DNA of 64,000 nt, from contig NZ_SAIS01000010.1 in the NCBI RefSeq assembly GCF_004360155.1, forward strand, positions 124,001 to 188,000, written 5' to 3'. Made by a program: the position numbers and the translations under genes. This document shows positions 49,918 through 57,352 of this stretch, piece by piece. Source of the stretch: Paraglaciecola marina. GTDB taxonomy: Bacteria; Pseudomonadota; Gammaproteobacteria; Enterobacterales; Alteromonadaceae. Position 1 is the stretch's first letter, and each line of letters starts with the position of its first letter. The notes below the pieces were generated by a model, which had not been told where the DNA came from, did not search any database, and saw only the letters and a list, made by a program, of their open reading frames with translations.

Positions 49918-51150
49918 ATGGCCCGATTATTTATCAGTCTGTATGTCTTCATAGTGCTTGCCTTAGTTGGTCTAAGTGCGGGTTTAGATAGATTATTCTT
50001 CAATGATGAAAGTAAGCAAATTTCTGATGTTTATATTCCTTTAATCGAACAGGCTAATAAGCAAAATATTGAACTTACAGCGTTACTTAAAAATTTGGGT
50101 TTAACTTACAAAGAATATGCTACTGAGGATATTGCCTGGTCCAAAAGTAATTTGAAAAAACTGGAGAATGGGGAGGCTATTAAGTTAAGTGATCCCGTGT
50201 ATGGTTCTCAAGTTTATATTTCTGTAGACGACGGCAGTCTGTTAGAAATAGATATACCAGAATCAGGTCTGGATTCAGCTCACTTCTTTATTTACAGTTT
50301 ATTGTTTTTTATCCTCTTAGGAGGCGTGATAGGGCTATGGATTTGGCCCCTATGGAAAGACTTGGCTAGTTTACAAAAAACAGTAGCTAGGGTCTTACCA
50401 GATGGGAGTATTGCTAAAAATCAAATTCATCACTCATCTCTAGTTTTCCCCATCGCACAATCTCTGAATACCATGGGTGAACAAATTGCCCAGTTGATGC
50501 AAAGCCAACGAGAGCTTAGTGGTGGGGTGGCTCATGAGTTTCGCACTCCATTGGCGAGATTAAAATTTGCCTTAGCCATGAAACCAAGTGCCCAAAGTGA
50601 ACCTTGGAAAGACATGCATAACGATGTCAATGAGCTAGAGAGATTAGTGCAAGAGATGCTTGATTATGCCAGTACTGAAACCCGAGTGCCTGAAATGAAT
50701 TTGGCAGAAATTCCCATAAAGCAACTCTGTAATGAATTACTTGAGCGGCTCAAAAAAAGTCATTTTAAAAATTTACAGGTTATCGTAGTGGGAGACGATG
50801 TGACGATTTTAGCGGATGAGCACTTTATTGAGCGATCCATTAAGAACTTAGTGTTAAATGCAGTGCGTTATGCCCATAGCCAAATAAAAATTCAAGTTAT
50901 ACAAGATAAAAACTACATCGATATATGTATCGAGGATGATGGACCAGGGGTAGCTGAAATTATTCGCGATAGAATATTTCTACCTTTTTTTCGTCCAGAT
51001 GAAGGACGAGATAGAGATAGGGGCGGTGCTGGGTTAGGTTTAGCCATAGTTAAACGTATCGCAAGCTGGCATAAAGGCACCTGTTATGTTGATACATCTG
51101 AATTAGGTGGCGCAAAGTTTGTGATTCAATTACCGAATTTACTCAATTAA
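49918..51150 (+). CDS. Sensor histidine kinase, partner of the upstream regulator
   Basis: The 410-residue kinase has two membrane helices (about 3-22 and 122-143) bracketing a periplasmic domain of about 100 residues, then a HAMP-like linker, the phosphoacceptor H206 in GGVAHEFRTPLARLK and a HATPase domain with the N box (NLVLNAVRYA), DDGPGV (G1) and GGAGLGLAIV (G2). It is inner-membrane bound and senses a periplasmic signal. RstB is the closest type by layout. It closes the mipA-DUF3019-RR-HK operon. Confidence 0.93.
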   Translation: MARLFISLYVFIVLALVGLSAGLDRLFFNDESKQISDVYIPLIEQANKQNIELTALLKNLGLTYKEYATEDIAWSKSNLKKLENGEAIKLSDPVYGSQVYISVDDGSLLEIDIPESGLDSAHFFIYSLLFFILLGGVIGLWIWPLWKDLASLQKTVARVLPDGSIAKNQIHHSSLVFPIAQSLNTMGEQIAQLMQSQRELSGGVAHEFRTPLARLKFALAMKPSAQSEPWKDMHNDVNELERLVQEMLDYASTETRVPEMNLAEIPIKQLCNELLERLKKSHFKNLQVIVVGDDVTILADEHFIERSIKNLVLNAVRYAHSQIKIQVIQDKNYIDICIEDDGPGVAEIIRDRIFLPFFRPDEGRDRDRGGAGLGLAIVKRIASWHKGTCYVDTSELGGAKFVIQLPNLLN

Positions 51151-51192
51151 GATGTAAATAAGCAGTTGCAGGATTTGCACTGTATTTGGTTT

Positions 51193-52785
51193 TTAGCTGT
51201 AGGTGCCACTAACTATGGGTTCAAAGGCTGTCAGGCTATCCATCAAGGCACTATTTCCTAGACCATGAGAAGGAAAAAGGTCTGCGAAGTTGCCTTGTTC
51301 TCCATGTAGCGCCATGTAGTTCAAAATAACTGTTTCAGCTAGTAGGTTTACGTTATTTGCTGCTGGGCTTGAGGCAGTTTCTACTGAAGCATCACTGCGC
51401 ATATAACCGATTTGTTGATGCTGAGCTTGGGCATCTGGCGTAGCCCCTATTAATTGTGGTGTGCCTCCTGGGTTATACACTAAGAAAAATGAAGATGCGG
51501 TGGATGAGTTATCGCCACTCCAAACGCCTTTACCACGGCCGTCTTCAGATTCATCGACCATACCATTACTGGCAACTGAACCATCACTACAAACGTACAT
51601 CATTAGAGGAACACCAACTCTTGCTGCATATTCTAAACAAGCGCCCATACATCTACCGGCTCGTAAATCTCTAGATTCACCTGTAGAACGATTGCCTGTA
51701 TGGTAGTCAAAACCACCCATTGTAATAGTGCCTGCTCCGGCAAAGCCATTGATCACTAATTTCATAGTAGAAGCTGTTTTTCTGTATTCGGCATCGCCAT
51801 CAAATTCATCTTGGGTGAAAATACCACTATCGCCAACGATGTCAGCATCTAATTCTGGATTCAGGGTAGACGGGTCTCCAAACCTATCGGCAATATCAGC
51901 GCTTTTCACGTATCCACAATTAACTAAGTCCTTGAGTACGTCGTCTGTGGTGATCTGTGTGTTTACCTTACCTAGCTTCATAGCGCTAATACGTTGTATT
52001 GATTCCATTACTGTCACTGAATCTTGCTGGCTTAATAAACCGATTAAATCTCCGGTATCCACTAAGCCAGTAACATCTGAAGGTCGGTCAATCTTAGTTG
52101 GGCGTTTGGCTGCATCAATCATAGAGGTGGGAGACATAGAGTTACCACCAGAATCCGTATTTCTAGAGCCAATTAAAGTAAGTAGCGAGCCATCTGAGCC
52201 AGCCTTGTTTACTCCGTACATAGGATTGTGAGGGTTATTGCCTGTATCATTTTCAGAGCGGGCTGGAATAACTGCTCCATTAACATTTGCTCTGTTAGTG
52301 ATATTCAACTTGTCTTGGATGCCACGTAAAAAAGCGCTGTCAGCATGGAATCCCAAACCAAGCTCTGTATTAATGTAGTCACTTAAACCCGTATCTGGGT
52401 TGGCAATCGATGGGATCATATCGCCAGGTAATCCTAACTTGCTATAACCTGCTGTGCTTAAAAAATCTTGCTGGCCACCTTGGCCGCCAACCAGAACATT
52501 AGAGCCAGAAATGTTAGCTCCCCCTGCTAAATCAAATACGATAAAGGGTATTTTTCCTGCGCCTTGAGTAGCGATACCACAGCTACTTTTTAATGATTCT
52601 AAATCCGATGATAGAGCAGCGTGAGCCTTGTTTGGAGAGGCAAATAGACTTAAGGCAGAACCACTTAAAACGGTTCCCATGCCAGCCATAAACCCTTGGG
52701 CGATAAAATCACGCCTAGTCATGGGTTTAGCATGACAAGCATGATAAAGGGGGGCGTCTGGACTTAATGTTGGTTTATGTTTCAT
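51193..52785 (-). CDS. Tat-exported DUF1501-like protein
   Basis: The 530-residue protein has a twin-arginine signal (MTRRDFIAQGF at 22-32, hydrophobic core to about 50), so it is exported folded. The mature part has Gly/Asp/Ser-rich segments such as FDLAGGANISGSN and GGFDYHTGNRSTGESRD that resemble the DUF1501 (sulfatase-like, alkaline phosphatase fold) pattern. DUF1501 proteins are usually encoded next to DUF1549/1553 or DUF1592-type cytochrome proteins, which fits the two upstream genes. The activity is unknown. It is the last gene of the leftward set, 31 bases after the LamG gene. Confidence 0.72.
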   Translation of the reverse strand: MKHKPTLSPDAPLYHACHAKPMTRRDFIAQGFMAGMGTVLSGSALSLFASPNKAHAALSSDLESLKSSCGIATQGAGKIPFIVFDLAGGANISGSNVLVGGQGGQQDFLSTAGYSKLGLPGDMIPSIANPDTGLSDYINTELGLGFHADSAFLRGIQDKLNITNRANVNGAVIPARSENDTGNNPHNPMYGVNKAGSDGSLLTLIGSRNTDSGGNSMSPTSMIDAAKRPTKIDRPSDVTGLVDTGDLIGLLSQQDSVTVMESIQRISAMKLGKVNTQITTDDVLKDLVNCGYVKSADIADRFGDPSTLNPELDADIVGDSGIFTQDEFDGDAEYRKTASTMKLVINGFAGAGTITMGGFDYHTGNRSTGESRDLRAGRCMGACLEYAARVGVPLMMYVCSDGSVASNGMVDESEDGRGKGVWSGDNSSTASSFFLVYNPGGTPQLIGATPDAQAQHQQIGYMRSDASVETASSPAANNVNLLAETVILNYMALHGEQGNFADLFPSHGLGNSALMDSLTAFEPIVSGTYS

Positions 52786-52816
52786 CTTGGTACCCTTTAA
52801 ACTTTATCTATCGTTA

Positions 52817-55339
52817 TTATTGTAAGGTGATGGCAGCGCTACCTAGCGCGCCGGCACATACGGCTTTAACGACGGTTTTGGTATAACTTGCATCGCAGGA
52901 TTTACCATTACTACAGTCTGTGAGCCTATCTATAAGTGAGTTTAACTCAATCGCTACGGAACTATTGTCAGGTTGGGTCTCTAAATTTATACCTAAGATA
53001 TTTTCTGAAATAGGGTCGAGTATGAGATTTCTATCTTGATTCTCGAAAGCACTAGATGCGGCTTCATCAAAATCAAAACCATTAAAGTAACTTTCTCTTA
53101 ATGAAGTGGTTTCCACTAACTGATCGCAGTATTTAATGGCCATTTGGGTTACAGCCATTTGGTTTGATGCTAAAAAGCTGCTCATGTTGGTAACTGAAGG
53201 AAGCTGTTGTTTCAGTGCTTCAAAGGTAGCTTTTACCTCAGTATTATTAGTAGGTACTGTGGTGGCTGCTGCCATGCTGGCATTAATTTCAATAAAGTTT
53301 CTGATACCAATATCAGACTGGGGATCCAAGTCTGTGGCTTCAGCAGGAGCTGCTGGGTCCGCTTCAATTACCACATTGGTTTGGTCACCAAGTACTTCAA
53401 ATGTTAAGAAAAATTCGTCTAATTCAGCGCCTTTTTCGATGGCTACAATAGTGCCCATAGATGACAATACTTGGCCTTCACCGGGTATGTAGTCTGAGTC
53501 TGTAAGTTGTATGTTGAGGTTTTGGAAAACTTGCCCAACTGTGGCTTCGCGGCCATTGATTCCTATGCGCATGCCTTCAACAGGTATGCTACCAATGCTG
53601 GCTGATTCATCCAGTGAGATAAAGAAGGGTTCAGTAAATAAGTAACTGTAACTATCAAATTGACTAACTTCTAACACTACATAACTTTGGGGGACGTCTG
53701 TGATATCAGTAACTTCGAACAATAAAAAGAATTTTTGACCTATGCCCATCTCAAAGTTTTGAATGATTTGTTCACTAGATAAAACACGGTTATGAATTGC
53801 TACCATTCGAATAGAGCCCGCCCACGGAATATCTCCTGAGACTTCATTACCTAAAACAAAGGCGTAACTGTCATTCCAATTTCCAAAACCACCGGCTTGC
53901 ACATTGTCTAAGTTACCTGTGAATTCTCCATTTACAAAAATTTGTCGGCCATTGATAGGATCATAGTTTACAACCACATGTTGCAAGCTAGCTTGCAACA
54001 CTTCGTCTGCATCTGAAGTAGATAAAGTCGGCTCGCCATTTAGGTCTGTCTCAGTGGTACGTAACAGTACATCGTAATTGTATAAGCTTTGTCCAAGGGT
54101 AAAGTTGCGGGTGGTGTCACCACCAGAATAGCTGATGATCCTAGCTGGACCTTCTTGAGTAACATTTGCTGGTACTACCCAGGCTTCAATTGAAAATTCT
54201 CCAGTAGCAGTAATTGAATCATATATTTTTTTACTATTAGTCGTTGAGCCTTGAGCTTTGCCATCTGTTAGCTGTATGCCCCAGCCACTAAGCCACTCTA
54301 TATCACCATTTAAGGTTAAATCTAAGGCTGGTTCAACGCCACTGGTATCAAAGGCTGTACTGCCAGATCCCGCTTTGAACTCCCACTTGGCAATGGCATT
54401 GGTTTCAAAACGACCTCCGCCTGTTGCTAAGGTACCTTCATATAAGGTTATCGCTTTGCTATTAATAAGTGACTCATCTAGCTCAGTGACAGATATTTCC
54501 TCAGCCATGGCTAAAATAGCGTCAATAAGGTCGTTTGCATTGCTAGAGCAGTCGCTCCAACAATTATGGAATTCGTCTCTGACTCGTTCTACAAAACGAG
54601 AGTTTTCTGGGATATCCAAATTGATTCTAGATTTTGAGGCTTCGTAAGCTTCGTCAATATCGCTAGATGCGAAATACGGCGAAATGGGAATAGTGGCAGA
54701 ATTGGTGTGGCAGTTTGCACAATAGGTTTCAAGTAATGGATAAACAGTGTCAGTAAATAATTCATTAGACTCTGGAAAGTTCTTATTAGCGCCTGGCTCC
54801 TTAGATAGCGGGGCTTCTAGTTGTACTTCATTGGCTACATTCTCAGTTTGTGCCCAGTTTGCTACCCAAGTAGTCATAATATCAGCGCAGGCTTCATCAC
54901 TGCTTAACCAGCAGTTGTGGCCTTCGGAAATTTTACTCACTAACATTGAGTCCTTAGGTGATGTCAAATTCACTAATGAAGTGGCTTCTTTATAAGCAAG
55001 GTTAATATCATCATTTCGTACAAAGGCCGGTGATTGGGTATTTTGTATATGACAAGCACCACATCGACTTTCAGTACTAATATTGTCCCATAGCTCTACT
55101 TTAAATTGTGTTACATCTTGAGTTGACGCTACAGGACCTGAGTAAGCGTTTGTTTCTATTGTGTCTGAAGAGGTCAAAGGATTTTCGACCACAGCTGTGG
55201 TATCAGAACCGCAGCTATTAAATAGCGTTGTAATGATAATAAAAGTGACTGAATTTTTTGCAATTGAGATGGTGCTATAACGACTCAACTTAGCTAGTAA
55301 AGGGTTGAATAGTCTGCGAATTTTGATACTCATGATCAT
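52817..55339 (-). CDS. Dihaem c lipoprotein with duplicated haem module and LamG-like domain
   Basis: The 840-residue product has a lipoprotein-type signal (lipobox-like FNSC, Cys 43), then two similar modules, each with a haem c site followed about 45 residues later by an H-N-C-W motif: CGACH 93-97 with HNCW 141-144, and CANCH 207-211 with HNCW 258-261. A LamG/concanavalin-like jellyroll follows (about 305-535, with FSIEAWVVP and GSIRMVAIHNRVLSSEQI), then a C-terminal helical part with several cysteines. Planctomycete PSCyt1-LamG proteins share this plan. It starts 1 codon inside the upstream gene's end (ATGA overlap). Predicted to sit on the periplasmic or outer face of the envelope. Confidence 0.8.
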   Translation of the reverse strand: MIMSIKIRRLFNPLLAKLSRYSTISIAKNSVTFIIITTLFNSCGSDTTAVVENPLTSSDTIETNAYSGPVASTQDVTQFKVELWDNISTESRCGACHIQNTQSPAFVRNDDINLAYKEATSLVNLTSPKDSMLVSKISEGHNCWLSSDEACADIMTTWVANWAQTENVANEVQLEAPLSKEPGANKNFPESNELFTDTVYPLLETYCANCHTNSATIPISPYFASSDIDEAYEASKSRINLDIPENSRFVERVRDEFHNCWSDCSSNANDLIDAILAMAEEISVTELDESLINSKAITLYEGTLATGGGRFETNAIAKWEFKAGSGSTAFDTSGVEPALDLTLNGDIEWLSGWGIQLTDGKAQGSTTNSKKIYDSITATGEFSIEAWVVPANVTQEGPARIISYSGGDTTRNFTLGQSLYNYDVLLRTTETDLNGEPTLSTSDADEVLQASLQHVVVNYDPINGRQIFVNGEFTGNLDNVQAGGFGNWNDSYAFVLGNEVSGDIPWAGSIRMVAIHNRVLSSEQIIQNFEMGIGQKFFLLFEVTDITDVPQSYVVLEVSQFDSYSYLFTEPFFISLDESASIGSIPVEGMRIGINGREATVGQVFQNLNIQLTDSDYIPGEGQVLSSMGTIVAIEKGAELDEFFLTFEVLGDQTNVVIEADPAAPAEATDLDPQSDIGIRNFIEINASMAAATTVPTNNTEVKATFEALKQQLPSVTNMSSFLASNQMAVTQMAIKYCDQLVETTSLRESYFNGFDFDEAASSAFENQDRNLILDPISENILGINLETQPDNSSVAIELNSLIDRLTDCSNGKSCDASYTKTVVKAVCAGALGSAAITLQ

Positions 55340-56577
55340 TCTCCCTTACAGTAGTCAGCTGAATCAGCAAACACCTGTTTTATGTTGTAACCAGTGTTGG
55401 TGAATGTACTTGTCATGGCTGATATTTCGGCCCGGTCTGTGGCATCTTGGGGGCTGCGCAAACATACATTTTCAAAAACCTTTGTGACTTGGCAGCTCGC
55501 AAATTGCTGGCTATTTGCCAACTCTTGCCCCATGGTTTTGGCACCGTTACCGCTGTCGGGCAGCGACTCATTCCATCCTAAGTTTTTGTTTAAACCTTCA
55601 CGCCAATAATTGCTCCAACTGTCATCATGGGTAACATAACCAAATGGGAAGTTATTACTATTGATGTGATATTTTCCTTGGACTTGTGTACCTGTTTCTG
55701 GGTCTATTAGTGAACTTGTGTTGTACTGTAAAGCGCCAGATTCACCATCAGGATCAGATTCTAGGTCATATTCATAATCGTAATACGCAAAAGCTTGGGC
55801 TAGGGGATCCATACCTGAGTGGCAGCCAATACATGAGTTATTAAATATTCGACTATCTCCCCCAGGGCTGCGGCTAATATCTTGACGAATGCGGTCTGGG
55901 CTCCGGGTGGTGTCTTTCACCCCTTCTAAATCAGTACACATGTGATTGATTAGAGTAAAACGAAACATGGCGCGATTAGTGCCGTCTTTAAAAAATGATT
56001 TTGCCGCGGCTCGGGTAGTCATCACACCTGCTGATGCATTCGCAGGTAAGCCCGTCACTGATGATTGTGTGGTAGCTTGTAATACTTCTTTTAGGTCTGC
56101 GTCTAAGTCATCTAATGCTTGGTAGTGAGCGTTGCTACTAATTGAGTATGCAGGAGCGTCTACTGAGTCATCTGCTACATATAAAATATCGCCACTGAGT
56201 ATTTCTCTAAAATCCACATCGTCTCTGATCATACCAATGACTGTGGCCGTATAATCGTTCAAGGGAGCAAATACGTCGGCTTCTTCATTGGTCCATGGCG
56301 TAACCCAATTCTTTAGGGTCACAGAATAAAACGCAGAGTTTTCCATGGCCAAGTATGCGGCGTCAGTTACCTTGCCTTGGTCTATGTAAGTGGTCATTTC
56401 ATCAAGCACATCTGCAGTTGGAGGTATGCCTACAACCCTATCGTGGATGCGTTTGGCCTGCTCTCGCGAACCTGCCGAGCTGATAGCCGGCATCAATAAG
56501 CAGCTTACAGTAATGCACAAAAGCATAGGTTTGCTAATCTTCTTCAGCCTGTTCTTATGTATGATGAAATATTTCAA
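55336..56577 (-). CDS. Secreted monohaem protein resembling DUF1592/DUF1588/DUF1585
   Basis: The start is set at TTG 56577 because GGGAG lies six bases before it; the frame runs back to 56610. The 413-residue product has a signal peptide (hydrophobic core MLLCITVSCLLM), a helical region with FREILSGDILYVAD resembling DUF1592/DUF1549, a haem site in CIGCHSGMDPLAQAF, the form used in DUF1588, and a tail (SQQFASCQVTKVFENVC) resembling DUF1585. It appears to be a very short or divergent version of the planctomycete-type cytochrome proteins usually coupled to DUF1501/DUF1552. The stop overlaps the LamG gene start. Function unknown. Confidence 0.7.
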   Translation of the reverse strand: MKYFIIHKNRLKKISKPMLLCITVSCLLMPAISSAGSREQAKRIHDRVVGIPPTADVLDEMTTYIDQGKVTDAAYLAMENSAFYSVTLKNWVTPWTNEEADVFAPLNDYTATVIGMIRDDVDFREILSGDILYVADDSVDAPAYSISSNAHYQALDDLDADLKEVLQATTQSSVTGLPANASAGVMTTRAAAKSFFKDGTNRAMFRFTLINHMCTDLEGVKDTTRSPDRIRQDISRSPGGDSRIFNNSCIGCHSGMDPLAQAFAYYDYEYDLESDPDGESGALQYNTSSLIDPETGTQVQGKYHINSNNFPFGYVTHDDSWSNYWREGLNKNLGWNESLPDSGNGAKTMGQELANSQQFASCQVTKVFENVCLRSPQDATDRAEISAMTSTFTNTGYNIKQVFADSADYCKGE

Positions 56578-57352
56578 AGGTAACTCCCATGGCCGCCTGT
56601 TGGTGCTCAAGCTAAACGTCTTGAGAAGGTTTTAATCAATATAACTAGGTGCAACAACATGGGATCTAGTAACTAGGTCTAGGTTTTAATACCCAAGTAT
56701 TTGCTGATCTATTTTCAATACCCTTATACATCTAGGGTTGGTGCTTATGAGTATAAAAATTAAACTTAAACTTTTTAGCTAGTTTGCATTAAGTGGGCCA
56801 TGGCTTATCAGCGCTTGGTATATATGAGGTTAGGCATAAAAATCTATTGTTAAAGGCTTTGACGATTCAAGATGGCGTTACTTTTTATAGACTTGTTGCT
56901 GTAAATATTGAGGTTGTTTTTAATACAGTAATTTAGTTTTGGCCTAGTAGCTAACTGCAGAAAAAGTGGTTTTATCGCAAATTTAAAAGAATTTACGGAT
57001 GTCGTCATAAGGGCACATGAGATTTTTTTTGAGGCATATTGATAATTTTTTTGGTTTATTCTTAAGGCTAATTAGCTCGCAATTTAGGGCGTTTTTCAAA
57101 CGTATTAAAAATCATCCCCAATAATAGTTTGCTTCATTGTTGATTGCTGTTGTTAATGTAACTATCTAAAAACATTAATGCCGAGAGTTGCATTAGATAG
57201 ACAGTATTTACTAAATACCAATACTGATAATCTATTAACTACCGATATAGAGTGGGGGTACAGCCATTAACCTTATTCTTAAAAGACGCTTTACATCAGT
57301 TCATTTGGAGATACGAAATAATGTTCGGAGTATTACTAATATCAATATACGT
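56578..57352. other. Divergent intergenic region between the two cytochrome gene sets
   Basis: About 775 AT-rich bases contain no convincing gene. Both operons must start here. An imperfect hairpin is visible at 57162-57200: CTATCT and AATGC pair with GCATT and AGATAG, with a 9-base bulge on the left side. No confident promoter pair with normal spacing was found; near matches had spacers above 19 bases. Confidence 0.4.

Noticed and set aside
51728-52231. 167-residue frame antisense to the DUF1501-like gene
   Set aside because: It lies fully inside a gene with a Tat signal and family features; no independent support.
56859-56891. TTGACG with TATAGA as a promoter for the HzsA-related operon
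   Set aside because: The spacer is 21 bases and the site is over 400 bases from the start codon.
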